Shown: positions 1 through 9,361 of the stretch, one piece after another
How positions within the stretch are numbered: the first letter of the stretch is position 1
Layout: each line of letters opens with the position of its first letter
NCBI RefSeq assembly: GCF_009936045.1
Contig: NZ_QWEQ01000004.1
Span: 1-64,000 of the forward strand
Length of the DNA stretch: 64,000 bases
From: Emergencia sp. 1XD21-10
Lineage (GTDB): Bacteria > Bacillota > Clostridia > Peptostreptococcales > Anaerovoracaceae
Reading direction: 5' to 3'
The notes under the pieces: model-generated
Database searches by the model: none
The model's input: only the letters and a program-made list of their open reading frames with translations
Told to the model about the DNA's origin: nothing
Program-made: the position numbers and the translations under genes

Positions 1-100
1 GTCAGAGTAAATTCTATGTAAGTCTTTGCCATTTGAAATTCCAGTGATACGCAGAATTTATTTTGGCAAATAATAAATTTGAGAAAATATGAAATATCCT

Positions 101-129
101 TTAACTTTCGTGGTGAATTATGGTATACT
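101..129 (+). promoter_or_regulatory. Promoter of the penicillin-binding protein gene
   Basis: A TTAACT -35 box at 101-106 and a TATACT -10 box at 124-129 are separated by 17 bp, a good sigma-A-type match. The start codon lies 42 bp downstream of the -10 box. Nothing else recognisable is seen in bases 1-100. Confidence 0.7.
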
Positions 130-170
130 AAGTAGGAGTATTATTTTCGCAAGAAAGGAATGCAATATCT

Positions 171-3092
171 ATGCGTAGCGATAGAAACAAAAGATCAAAA
201 TCAAGACAAACAAAGCAGCAGGTCACTGAGCAGGCAGTTATGCACTCTGAGAGCAATACTGCTGTTCCCACTACTAATAAAAAGAAAAAAAAGCACAGGC
301 TCAACTGGAAACGGTTTATCCTGTTCTTATTCTGTATCTTCCTGCTGGTCTGTATTGCAGTAGGTATTTACGTCGGCCGCGCAATTTCAGCAGCACCGGA
401 TATTGATACCAGTGAAATTTATTCTATTCTGTCCGAGAGCACAGTTATCTATGACGATGAAGGCAACGAAATTGATACTGTATTTTCAGAACAGAACAGA
501 ACCAATGTAGAATACAAAGATCTTCCGCAGGATTTAATTGACGCAGTTGTCGCTCTGGAGGACAAAACTTTCTGGGATCATCACGGATTTAACTTTATTC
601 GTATATTGGGTGCCATTAAGGAATCTATTTTCGGCGGCGGACAGGTCAGCGGAACCAGTACCATCACCCAGCAACTTGCCAGAAATCTATTTCTGAAAGA
701 TAAGCAGTTCGACCACGACATGACTCGTAAGATTCAAGAAGCTTATTACACCATAATACTGGAAAAAGAGCTCTCCAAAGAAGAAATTATCACCGCCTAT
801 CTGAATACCATTTATCTGGGATACGGCAGTTACGGCGTTCAGGCGGCTTCTCAGGCATATTTTTCCAAAGATGTACAGGACTTGACTTTAGCGCAGTGTG
901 CAGCCCTTGCTTCCCTTCCACAGTCCCCTGCTGATTCTCAGTTGGTGCTCTTTGTGGGAAGTCAAGATGTTTCTGCCAAGGACAAAAACATCCTAAAGAG
1001 CAATTCCAGAGGTACTTATATCGCCAATGACGCCAGCAAAGATCGGCGTGACATCTGCCTTTCCCTCATGCTGGAGCAAGGCTACATCACACAGAAAGAA
1101 TACGATAAGGCTTCTTCTACTAAATTAAAGAAAATGCTGAATCCTACTTATAACAGTATTTTAGAAAAGTCTGCATACTTTGAGGACTATGTCATTGACC
1201 AGGTCATAGAAGCCCTGATGGAAGAAAAGGAATGGGACTACGATACAGCCTGGAACAAAGTATATAACGGCGGTCTGAGGATATATTCCACTTTGGACGC
1301 ACAAGCACAGCAGGTCATCGAAACTGAGTTTGACAACGATGCAAACTTCCCTGCCTCTTATACTTACAATACACCAAATATGGACTCCTATGACAGTTAC
1401 TTTGACGCAGAAGGCAACTTTACTCTGCAAAAAGGCGAGTTCTTAAAACGAAAGGACGGCGGTCTGGTCATCAAGACCGGCAAGCGTCTCAATGTATACG
1501 AAACTACCGTAAACGGAGAAACCGATTATAGTATTGAGTTTAAAAACATGTACAAATACGAAAATGGAACCCTTTATACCATCAGCGGCGGTTTTATCAA
1601 TATTCCGCAGAAATATAAAATTATGAACAAAAAGGGTAACATTCAGATTCCGGCAGAATTCTTTGAGGATGAGGACTACGCAAACTTCTTCATCTTTAAC
1701 GACGACGGAACCATAACCATTCCGTCTACTTCCTATACGCTGAACCAGAAAGTTGTTCAGCCTCAGGCCGCCATGACCATTGTGGAAAATTCCACCGGTT
1801 ATATCAAGGCCATGGTTGGCGGCAGAAAAACTGCCGGCAGAAGGCTGCACAATAGAGCTATCAGCCCGGAACAGCCTGGATCTTCCATCAAGCCGCTGGC
1901 AGTATACTCTGCTGCTATTGCGCAGAGTGCTGAGGAAGCAAAAAACGGAAAAAAACATAATTTTACCAATTTCAAAATTGATAAACAAGGCGATAAGCTC
2001 TGGGGCTACTATCTAACACCGGCTTCCATTGTCATTGATGAGAAAACTACCATCAATGGCAAGGTTTGGCCTCAAAATGCTGGCGGTGCCGGCTATTCCG
2101 GGCCTATGACCATGCGTACTGCCCTCCAACAGTCCATCAATACCTGTGCTGTTAAGATCTTCCTTCAGGTTGGTGCAGATTATTCCGCAAACCTGGTAGA
2201 AAAATTCGGCATCACGACTTTAGAGCGAGAAGGCAGTGTTAACGACATGAATCCTGCCGGTCTTGCCCTCGGTGGTCTGACTAATGGTGTTACTACACTG
2301 GATATGGCAAGCGCCTATACGGTATTCCCTAACAACGGAACCCGTCGCGAAACAACCGCATTTACCAAAATTGTAGACAGTCAAGATGAAACTCTGGTTG
2401 ACCGCACAAAAACAAAGAGCCACCGTGTTTTAGACTCCGGTGTTGCATGGATTATGACAGATATGCTGAAATCCGTTGTATCACAGGGCATCGGCTATCC
2501 CGCAGCAATTTCCGGCGTACAGGTTGGCGGAAAAACCGGTACAACTGACCATCAGGTTGATATCTGGTTTGATGGATTTACTCCATCCTACTCCGCTTCC
2601 CTTTGGATTGGTGTGGATCAGAACTGCAACGGTACAGAAATGAGTGGACCTGCAGCAAGACTCTGGGGTAAAATCATGAATCAGATTGACGGCGCAAAAC
2701 AGGGCTCCTACAAGAGCATGCCAAGCAATGTCATCTCCTCCGGCGGAGAATATTACATCGCAGGTACGCAAGGCGGCGTCGGCAGTATCAAGGATTTAGA
2801 AAAGAAAGTTGCTATCTGTAAGGAAACCGGTTATCTGGCTACACCTGATTGTCCGGACACCGAAAAGAAAGGCTATTTCGACTTTGGCAATGACGATGAT
2901 ATTCCAAGATTCTACTGCCATAAACACAATGCTAACCCTGAAAAATATCCAATCAATCCGGATGAAAACTATATTCCGTTCGTAAAACCAGAAGAGCCAG
3001 AGGACGATGATCCGGATAAACCAAAACCGGATGATTCTGATAATGAGAATGATGATGGTGATGGTGATGGCGAAGAAGACGACGCAGCATAA
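171..3092 (+). CDS. Class A penicillin-binding protein (PBP1A family)
   Basis: Bifunctional peptidoglycan synthase that polymerises lipid II and cross-links stem peptides outside the membrane. A basic cytoplasmic tail (residues 1-47) precedes one membrane anchor at about 48-69. A GT51 glycosyltransferase domain follows, with the catalytic Glu in ALEDKTF near residue 130 and the TITQQLARNLFL signature. The transpeptidase domain has SSIK (about 571-574), SIN (about 655-657) and KTGT (about 788-791). The C-terminus is a low-complexity acidic Asp/Glu/Pro/Lys tail. At 973 residues it is at the long end for the family. The ATG at 171 is preceded by AAAGGA at a slightly long spacing; an ATG at 160 is in another frame. 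It is a single-gene unit converging on the rpe operon. Confidence 0.95.
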   Translation: MRSDRNKRSKSRQTKQQVTEQAVMHSESNTAVPTTNKKKKKHRLNWKRFILFLFCIFLLVCIAVGIYVGRAISAAPDIDTSEIYSILSESTVIYDDEGNEIDTVFSEQNRTNVEYKDLPQDLIDAVVALEDKTFWDHHGFNFIRILGAIKESIFGGGQVSGTSTITQQLARNLFLKDKQFDHDMTRKIQEAYYTIILEKELSKEEIITAYLNTIYLGYGSYGVQAASQAYFSKDVQDLTLAQCAALASLPQSPADSQLVLFVGSQDVSAKDKNILKSNSRGTYIANDASKDRRDICLSLMLEQGYITQKEYDKASSTKLKKMLNPTYNSILEKSAYFEDYVIDQVIEALMEEKEWDYDTAWNKVYNGGLRIYSTLDAQAQQVIETEFDNDANFPASYTYNTPNMDSYDSYFDAEGNFTLQKGEFLKRKDGGLVIKTGKRLNVYETTVNGETDYSIEFKNMYKYENGTLYTISGGFINIPQKYKIMNKKGNIQIPAEFFEDEDYANFFIFNDDGTITIPSTSYTLNQKVVQPQAAMTIVENSTGYIKAMVGGRKTAGRRLHNRAISPEQPGSSIKPLAVYSAAIAQSAEEAKNGKKHNFTNFKIDKQGDKLWGYYLTPASIVIDEKTTINGKVWPQNAGGAGYSGPMTMRTALQQSINTCAVKIFLQVGADYSANLVEKFGITTLEREGSVNDMNPAGLALGGLTNGVTTLDMASAYTVFPNNGTRRETTAFTKIVDSQDETLVDRTKTKSHRVLDSGVAWIMTDMLKSVVSQGIGYPAAISGVQVGGKTGTTDHQVDIWFDGFTPSYSASLWIGVDQNCNGTEMSGPAARLWGKIMNQIDGAKQGSYKSMPSNVISSGGEYYIAGTQGGVGSIKDLEKKVAICKETGYLATPDCPDTEKKGYFDFGNDDDIPRFYCHKHNANPEKYPINPDENYIPFVKPEEPEDDDPDKPKPDDSDNENDDGDGDGEEDDAA

Positions 3093-3105
3093 AATCATGT
3101 ATGAT

Positions 3106-3144
3106 AAAAGCGGCTAATTGACCTAACTGGCCATAGCCGCTTTT
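3106..3144. terminator. Bidirectional terminator between the PBP gene and rpe
   Basis: An 11-bp stem, AAAAGCGGCTA paired with TAGCCGCTTTT, encloses a 17-nt loop. The A and T flanks let it end transcription from both converging genes. Confidence 0.85.
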
Positions 3145-3215
3145 GTTATAAGTTTTTTTATATGGTTTGCGAAAGCCTCGCTATATTTACCTATACTTCT
3201 CCCTCCAAAATGTGT

Positions 3216-3866
3216 CTACAGTACTTCCTTAAATTCTTTTACCCGTTCCGTCAGATTTTCTGCACCAAAGACTGCTGAACCTGCCACAAAGATATCGCAG
3301 CTGGCAGCTTTAACCATTTCCACATTGTCGAGAGTGATACCTCCATCTACTTCAATAGTATAGTGATAACCGGCTTCCCTGCGCAAGGTATCCAACTGGC
3401 GGATTTTATCCAAAGCTACCGGAATAAATTTCTGTCCTCCAAAACCCGGATTTACAGACATCACCAGAATTAAATCTACATCCTCCAGCACACATTCCAG
3501 TGTAGAAATCGGCGTTGCTGGATTAATTGCAACTCCTGCCTTTACGCCGTAAGCTTTGATGTTCTGCAGGCTCCTATGCAGGTGGGGGCAAGCTTCTTGA
3601 TGAACCACTATGTATTCAGTCCTATCAGTTACAAAATCGCTTACATACTGGTCAGGATTTTCAATCATCAAATGAACATCATAAGGGGCTGTGTCCAGCT
3701 TGTTCAGCGCTTTCATGACAGCTGCACCAAAGCTGATGTTGGGCACGAAATGACCGTCCATCACATCTATGTGGACGTAATCAGCGCCCGCCCTGCTGAT
3801 TTCCTCTACCTGTTTGCCCAATTCGGCAAAATCTGCCGATAAAATTGAAGGTGCAAGTTTTCCCAT
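3216..3866 (-). CDS. rpe: Ribulose-phosphate 3-epimerase
   Basis: Interconverts ribulose 5-phosphate and xylulose 5-phosphate in the pentose phosphate pathway (cytosol). The 216-residue TIM barrel has the expected length. Family signatures are visible: APSILSADFAELG at the start, HIDVMDGHFVPN (metal and active-site residues), VHLMIENP, MSVNPGFGGQKF and EVDGGI. The start at 3866 has a GGAGAG ribosome-binding site. It is the last gene of the minus-strand run after rsgA, the usual Firmicutes position. Confidence 0.96.
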   Translation of the reverse strand: MGKLAPSILSADFAELGKQVEEISRAGADYVHIDVMDGHFVPNISFGAAVMKALNKLDTAPYDVHLMIENPDQYVSDFVTDRTEYIVVHQEACPHLHRSLQNIKAYGVKAGVAINPATPISTLECVLEDVDLILVMSVNPGFGGQKFIPVALDKIRQLDTLRREAGYHYTIEVDGGITLDNVEMVKAASCDIFVAGSAVFGAENLTERVKEFKEVL

Positions 3867-3904
3867 CGTTTTCTCTCCGTTCTGCTGCAGGTGCAGCTAC
3901 AAAT

Positions 3905-4756
3905 TTAATACTTCTTTTTTTTCTTTATTTCTTCCATATTTGCAAGGTAGGAATCATACCGAATCCTGCTGACTTTTCCCTCTTCCAATGCCGCTCTAAC
4001 CGCACAGTTCGGCTCTTTGATATGCCTGCAGTTATCAAATCGGCAGGCATAACTAAGTGCTGCAAACTCTGGATAATATGAAGCCAAATTCTCTTCTGAA
4101 GCCTCTAAAATATCAAAGGAGGTAAAGCCCGGCGTGTCAAAGACCAGGCCGCCATTATCAGTCTCAAAGATTTCCACATGTCTAGTGGTGTGCTTTCCCC
4201 TCTGCGTCTTCTGACTGACCGTGCCGGTTTCCATGTTCGCGTGAGGAATGAGAAGATTGATAATGGTCGATTTTCCCACACCGGAAGGTCCCGCAAAAGC
4301 TGCTCGCTTTCCAGAGAGCTGTGCGGATAATTTCTCAATTCCTTCGCCGGTTTTTCCGCTGACAAAGACCATAGGATATATACTGCCGTAAATATCCCGT
4401 ATTTCCTCCAGCGCTGTTTCCTTTGCCAAATCACACTTGTTGACGCAAAGAATCACCTCCGTATCCCAATATTCCGCCATAATCAGAAACTTGTCAATGA
4501 CATGAAAGTTCGGCTTAGGTTTGGTCGCCGCAAAGACCACTATAAAACAGTCCACGTTGGCAATAGGAGGCCTGATAAATTGATTCTTTCTGGGCAGAAT
4601 CTCATTGATGATTCCATCACCGTCTGGAAGAACCTCCATTTCCACATTATCTCCAACTGCCAAAGTAATCCCTTCTTTTTTGAAAATCCCCCGCCCTTTT
4701 GTCTGATATACACCATCAGCGGTTTTTACATAGTAAAAACCGCCGATTCCTTTCAT
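3905..4756 (-). CDS. rsgA: Ribosome small-subunit GTPase RsgA
   Basis: Circularly permuted GTPase that helps late maturation of the 30S subunit. It has an N-terminal OB fold and the permuted GTPase order NKCD (G4), then GPSGVGKST (G1), GKHTTRH (switch) and DTPGF (G3). A C-terminal zinc knuckle follows (CRFDNCRHIKEPNC). The ATG at 4756 is chosen because AAAGGGA lies 5 nt upstream. An in-frame ATG at 4771 is the alternative and would lie next to the prkC stop codon. The longer open frame to 4840 reads into prkC and is unlikely to be used. The prkC-rsgA adjacency is typical. Confidence 0.93.
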   Translation of the reverse strand: MKGIGGFYYVKTADGVYQTKGRGIFKKEGITLAVGDNVEMEVLPDGDGIINEILPRKNQFIRPPIANVDCFIVVFAATKPKPNFHVIDKFLIMAEYWDTEVILCVNKCDLAKETALEEIRDIYGSIYPMVFVSGKTGEGIEKLSAQLSGKRAAFAGPSGVGKSTIINLLIPHANMETGTVSQKTQRGKHTTRHVEIFETDNGGLVFDTPGFTSFDILEASEENLASYYPEFAALSYACRFDNCRHIKEPNCAVRAALEEGKVSRIRYDSYLANMEEIKKKKKY

Positions 4757-4772
4757 GATAATCCCTTTCATC

Positions 4773-6581
4773 CTATTCTTCTTCTCCGCCGTCATCATCA
4801 CTGTTATCTCCAGGTTCGTCGCCTTCATTTCCCTCATCAACAGGCGGCTCAGGCGGCGTTACAACCGGTTCACCCTTGCTGACTGTTATAATAACGGTGG
4901 AACCCAATTTCACCTTGGTTCCTTCTCCCGGCGTAGAGCCGATGACGATATTCTTAGCATAAACAGTACTTTCTTCATACTTAGGCTGACCCATATGCAG
5001 CCCTGCAGCTTCCAACGTCTCTCTCGCTTCATCCAGAGTAAGACCAGTCAGAGGTGGTACCGCTATCTTGTCAGTACCCTTGCTGATGGTAATATCAATC
5101 TTTGAGCCTTTCTTTAATTCCGCACCAGAACCCGGCTCCTGATCGATAATTTCACCAACATTTGCATCGCTTTCCATCTCATGAACCACACCAAGTTCAT
5201 AGCCCGCACTTTCCAGTATATTTTCCACTAAATCCCTGTTGGTATTATAGTTCATACCGATAACGCTCGGCACCTGTCCATTGGATTTGCCGTTGCTGAG
5301 AATGACAGTGATGGTATCGCCCTTGCTGACCTTTTCGCCTTTTCTCGGATCCTGTGCCGCAATCTTACCTTCATCAATATCATCACTGCTAATAGTCTGT
5401 TCGTCGACTTCCATCTTCAGACCCATTTCTTCCAGAATTACCTTAGCTTCATCAGGAGTCTTTCCTTCTAAATCCGGTGCTTTTAATCCACCACCGAAGA
5501 AACCATTTGCAAAGAGTATTACTGCTGCAAGGGCAATCGCTCCAACTACTACAGCTGCAATAATAATTGGTTTCTTAGACTTCTTTGAAGACCTATCATC
5601 TTCCTTTATTGGAGTAGCTTTTATCTTCTTTTCTTTCTTTTTATGAGGCTTCATATCCTCAAAGATTTCATCCTCCAACTCCTGGTTATGCTTCTGCCGG
5701 TTTTTCTCCTGAAAATCTTCTACATCAGAAGCAACAAAGACAGAATCACCTACCATCTTTGTCACAAAATCGATGTTTCCCAATTCTTCAATCATTTCCT
5801 CCGTACTCTTATATCGGTTGGACTGGAATTTGTCAGTTGCCTTCATCACCAGTTTTTCCAATGCCGGCGGAATGCCTGATACCAGATGGGACGGCGGCGT
5901 AATCTCGTCGTTAATGTGCATGAGCGCTACCTGTACCGGATTTTCTCCGTCAAAAGGTACCTGACCTGTGAGCATTTCATAAAGAACGATACCCAGCGAA
6001 TAAATATCGGACCGTTCATCCACATAAGCGCCTCTTGCCTGCTCCGGTGAAAAATAGTGTACTGAGCCGATGACTCTATTCGTCTCGTTTGCCATAATAG
6101 TGGAATTGCTCACCGCTTTGGCAATACCAAAATCAGCCAGCTTTGCAGTGCCGTCTCGGGTAATCATGATATTATGTGGCTTAACATCTCTGTGAATGAT
6201 ATTGTTCCTATGAGCAAGCCCTAGCGCAGAAGCTACCTGTCTGGTAATCTCAATGGCACGCTTGTAGTTCATCGGGGCTTCTTCTTTGATAATATCGCTC
6301 AGCGGTCTGCCGTCGATAAGCTCCATGACTATAAAGTTTATATCGCCTTCCTTACCGACATCATATACGCTTACAATATTCGGATGCTGAAGCCCTGCTG
6401 CCGCCTGAGACTCACGTTTAAAACTCTCTACAAACTGTATATCCTTGGTAAACTCCGGTCTCAAAATTTTAATTGCTACATATCTGTTTAAGAGTCGACA
6501 TCTGGCTTTATAAACAACCGCCATGCCGCCCTCTCCGATTTTCTCAATTAGTTCATATCTTCCTGCAAGTAATTTACTCAT
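4773..6581 (-). CDS. prkC: PASTA-domain Ser/Thr protein kinase PrkC
   Basis: Membrane-anchored Hanks-type kinase that senses muropeptides or lipid II and controls wall growth, germination and stationary-phase physiology in related Firmicutes. The kinase domain (about 1-275) shows GEGGMAVVYKA, VAIKIL (ATP lysine), HRDVKPHN and DFGIAKA. A basic juxtamembrane linker is followed by one membrane segment at about 340-362. Three extracellular PASTA repeats follow, then an acidic Asp/Glu-rich tail. The length (602 aa) is normal for a three-PASTA form. Its start overlaps the prpC stop by 4 bp, indicating translational coupling with its phosphatase. Confidence 0.96.
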   Translation of the reverse strand: MSKLLAGRYELIEKIGEGGMAVVYKARCRLLNRYVAIKILRPEFTKDIQFVESFKRESQAAAGLQHPNIVSVYDVGKEGDINFIVMELIDGRPLSDIIKEEAPMNYKRAIEITRQVASALGLAHRNNIIHRDVKPHNIMITRDGTAKLADFGIAKAVSNSTIMANETNRVIGSVHYFSPEQARGAYVDERSDIYSLGIVLYEMLTGQVPFDGENPVQVALMHINDEITPPSHLVSGIPPALEKLVMKATDKFQSNRYKSTEEMIEELGNIDFVTKMVGDSVFVASDVEDFQEKNRQKHNQELEDEIFEDMKPHKKKEKKIKATPIKEDDRSSKKSKKPIIIAAVVVGAIALAAVILFANGFFGGGLKAPDLEGKTPDEAKVILEEMGLKMEVDEQTISSDDIDEGKIAAQDPRKGEKVSKGDTITVILSNGKSNGQVPSVIGMNYNTNRDLVENILESAGYELGVVHEMESDANVGEIIDQEPGSGAELKKGSKIDITISKGTDKIAVPPLTGLTLDEARETLEAAGLHMGQPKYEESTVYAKNIVIGSTPGEGTKVKLGSTVIITVSKGEPVVTPPEPPVDEGNEGDEPGDNSDDDGGEEE

Positions 6582-7321
6582 CTGATATCATCCTCCGTCA
6601 CTTTCAAGACTACCATCGTAATATTGTCGCTGCCACCATTTCTGTTGGCGGCTTCTACCAGTTCGTTACAGATGTGGGTCATGGATTCTTCCTCGGTTAA
6701 CCGGCTAATTAATTCGCTCTTTTCAACTTCTCCGTAAAGTCCGTCTGTGCAAATCAGTATCATGTCCCCCGCTTCAATGGAAACCTGAAAAAAATCAGGC
6801 TCAATGGTATAATCTGCGCCTACGGCTCTTGTTATCATATTTTTGTTCTCGTGGTTTGCTGCCTCTTCTTCTGAAATAATCCCAGCTTTCAAAAGTGTAT
6901 TCACATAGGTATGATCCTCAGTAATCTGGTTCAGTTCTCCGTCTCTGAGAACATATGCCCTGCTGTCGCCTACATTAGCTATGTAAAGCTGATTATCCGC
7001 TACATAAGCGATGACCACTGTAGTTGCCATACCTTTATTTTTCTCAAAACGCTGTGACATCTCAAGTATCTTAAAGTTTACATCCTTCAGACATTCCTCA
7101 AAATATGCGCCAATTTCTTCCGCTGTAGAAAGTGCCTCCATCGAATGAGTTTCGACATATTTTGCAATGCCGTTTACACAGGTCCTGCTGGCAATCTCTC
7201 CGGAATTATTCCCCCCAACTCCGTCAGCGACAATAAACACCCTGTCCTTTTTCATGACAAAACAAGCGTCTTCGTTGTTGCTGCGCCTCTGGCCTTTATC
7301 TGTCTTAAAGCCTACCTCCAT
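6578..7321 (-). CDS. prpC: PP2C-family Ser/Thr phosphatase PrpC/Stp
   Basis: Metal-dependent phosphatase that reverses phosphorylation by PrkC and acts on PrkC itself. The 247 residues show the PPM metal-binding motifs in order: RSNNEDA, VADGVGGNNSGE, GDSRAYVL, TDGLYGEV and GGSDNITMVVL. It is soluble, with no membrane segment. The ATG is preceded by AAAGGAG. In many Firmicutes rlmN lies between rsmB and prpC; here rsmB is directly upstream with a 13-bp gap. Confidence 0.95.
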   Translation of the reverse strand: MEVGFKTDKGQRRSNNEDACFVMKKDRVFIVADGVGGNNSGEIASRTCVNGIAKYVETHSMEALSTAEEIGAYFEECLKDVNFKILEMSQRFEKNKGMATTVVIAYVADNQLYIANVGDSRAYVLRDGELNQITEDHTYVNTLLKAGIISEEEAANHENKNMITRAVGADYTIEPDFFQVSIEAGDMILICTDGLYGEVEKSELISRLTEEESMTHICNELVEAANRNGGSDNITMVVLKVTEDDIR

Positions 7322-7334
7322 ATATAATCTCCTT

Positions 7335-8630
7335 TCAGCATTTTTGCTTTCTCATTTTACAGATATAAAATCCGTCCGTTTCATCTGTGTCCGGCAGATA
7401 CTGTCGTTCAAACAGCAGTGTAAACCCTGACCTTTCTTTGAGAAAGCGTTCTACAACTTCTGTATTCTCTATTCGATTCACCGTACAGGTACTGTAAACC
7501 AAAATCCCTCCCTCTTTTACATAACAACTGGCAGTTAAAAGAATCCGAAGCTGCTTTTCAGAAAGTTCTCTGCCTTCGTCTGCAAGCTCTTTATATTTGA
7601 TCTCAGGTTTTCTCCGAATCACTCCAAGACCCGAACATGGACCATCTACCAGAACGCAATCCGAAGAATCCCTCAAATCTTCCCGCAGTACGCATCCGTC
7701 ACTTTCTTCGGTGATAATGTTGGAAAGCCCAAGCCTCTGCGCCTGCTGCGATATTAATGTGAGTTTGTGTCCGTATATATCAAAGGCTTTTACTACCCCT
7801 TTATTTCCCATCATTTCAGCCATCGCCAGACTCTTGCCGCCCGGCGCTGCACAAATATCAAGCACTGTCTGTCCCGGCAAAGGATTCACCGCCTCTGCTG
7901 CAAGAACCGATGCCTCGTCCTGTACAGAGAAAAGCCCCTGTTCATAAGCCTTCGTCTCCAAAAGTCCGCTACCGCTTGCAAAGAGCACCCTCTCGCTCAA
8001 GGTGGCTTCCTCTATAACAAAGCCTTCTTCAGTCAACTGCTCTGCCAGAGACTGTCTGTCTGTTCTCGTCATGTTCACCCGAATGGAAAGTTTTGGTCGG
8101 TCGTTTCCTGCTTTCAAAATCTGCTCTGCCTTCTGCATCCCATACTGAGATAGCAGGAGTTCCACAATCCACTGCGCATAAGAATATCTGACGGAAAGGT
8201 AGGAAATTAGGTCCTCTTTCGAATCAGGCAGTTTAATATCTGCGCCCTTTTTCTGATAACCTCTAAGCACACCATTTATAAAACCGTCTCTGCCCGGTGC
8301 CAGCTTCTTAGCAAGCTTTACTGTCTCCCCGATAGCTGCATAAGGCGGCACTGATTCCATAAAAATCAGCTGATAAAGCCCCATGCGAAGCAGCGTCAGA
8401 ACCTGTTTTTTTATGCCGGAAAGTCCCTTGGGAATCAGATGCGCAAGAAGATAGTCAAGGTATATCCGATTCTCCAACACGCCGTATACCAGTTCCCGTA
8501 CAAAGGCAGGATTATCTGGATTTTGCAGCCCAATCTGTCTGTTCAACTCCAGATTGGAATACGCCTGATTCTTTTCAATTTCAAAAAGCACTGAATAGGT
8601 TGTTCTCCGATTGCAGTCCATATCAATCAC
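7335..8630 (-). CDS. rsmB: 16S rRNA (cytosine-967 C5)-methyltransferase RsmB
   Basis: SAM-dependent m5C methyltransferase of 16S rRNA. An N-terminal NusB-like RNA-binding domain (about 1-140) precedes the methyltransferase domain with CAAPGGKS (SAM site), DGPCSGLGVIRRKPE (release Cys) and YSTCTV (catalytic Cys). The length, 431 aa, is standard. A GTG start at 8630 is chosen because AGGGG lies 5 nt upstream; it overlaps the previous gene by 8 bp. An ATG at 8621 is the alternative. Part of the fmt-rsmB-prpC-prkC operon. Confidence 0.94.
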   Translation of the reverse strand: MIDMDCNRRTTYSVLFEIEKNQAYSNLELNRQIGLQNPDNPAFVRELVYGVLENRIYLDYLLAHLIPKGLSGIKKQVLTLLRMGLYQLIFMESVPPYAAIGETVKLAKKLAPGRDGFINGVLRGYQKKGADIKLPDSKEDLISYLSVRYSYAQWIVELLLSQYGMQKAEQILKAGNDRPKLSIRVNMTRTDRQSLAEQLTEEGFVIEEATLSERVLFASGSGLLETKAYEQGLFSVQDEASVLAAEAVNPLPGQTVLDICAAPGGKSLAMAEMMGNKGVVKAFDIYGHKLTLISQQAQRLGLSNIITEESDGCVLREDLRDSSDCVLVDGPCSGLGVIRRKPEIKYKELADEGRELSEKQLRILLTASCYVKEGGILVYSTCTVNRIENTEVVERFLKERSGFTLLFERQYLPDTDETDGFYICKMRKQKC

Positions 8631-9342
8631 GCCTTCCCCTGATTGCTAAGATTCTGAGAAGATTGGCAACTGCTACAGCAAGAGCTGCCACATAGGTGAG
8701 CGCTGCTGCACTAAGCACTTTCTTTGCGCCTGCTTTTTCTTCCATGGTGACAATTCCCAGTTCCTCCATCTGCACAATCGCTCTATGGCTGGCATCAAGC
8801 TCCACCGGAAGCGTAATCAGATGAAATATAACTATCGCAACAAATGCCAGTACACCGATATTAAAAATAGTATTTCCCATGGCATACATCTCATAGCTTT
8901 GTCCTGCTAAAAGTCCCAGCCCTACAATAATTAAAATCCATGTAAAGCTGGATGCAAGGTTAACTACAGGCACGATAGCATTTCTGATTTTCAGCGGCGC
9001 ATAACTTCTGGCATGTTGAATAGCATGACCTGCCTCGTGACAGGCTACACTGATTGCCGCAACCGAAGAAACACCATACACATCCTGAGACAAGCTCAGT
9101 GTTCTGTTTCTTGGATCGTAATTATCTGTTAGATTGCCAGGAATCTGGCGAATCTCCACATCTCTAAGTCCATTGCTGTCCAGCACTCTTCTTGCTGCCT
9201 CTGCACCAGTCATATTTCTGTGATTGCGCACAGAAGAATATTTCCTAAAAGAACTTTTTACTTTTGCTTGTGCAAACAACGCCAGCAACATAGCTGGCAG
9301 CAGAAAAATGAGACTGGATCCTCCATAATAAAAATGAAACAT
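8623..9342 (-). CDS. YugP-family membrane zinc metallopeptidase
   Basis: Putative neutral zinc metallopeptidase (YugP/PF04298 family). The zinc motif HEAGH sits in ACHEAGHAIQHA. It is flanked by an N-terminal membrane segment and two or three more hydrophobic segments in the C-terminal half. The substrate is unknown even in well-studied relatives. At 239 aa it has family-typical length. It lies between fmt and rsmB, a common position in Clostridia. Confidence 0.88.
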   Translation of the reverse strand: MFHFYYGGSSLIFLLPAMLLALFAQAKVKSSFRKYSSVRNHRNMTGAEAARRVLDSNGLRDVEIRQIPGNLTDNYDPRNRTLSLSQDVYGVSSVAAISVACHEAGHAIQHARSYAPLKIRNAIVPVVNLASSFTWILIIVGLGLLAGQSYEMYAMGNTIFNIGVLAFVAIVIFHLITLPVELDASHRAIVQMEELGIVTMEEKAGAKKVLSAAALTYVAALAVAVANLLRILAIRGRRD

Positions 9343-9361
9343 TTCTTTTTCCCCCTTTTAT

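Noticed and set aside
160..363. Open frame starting at 160 upstream of and overlapping the PBP gene
   Set aside because: Its start sits too close to AAAGGA and it lies in a different frame from the well-supported PBP coding sequence.
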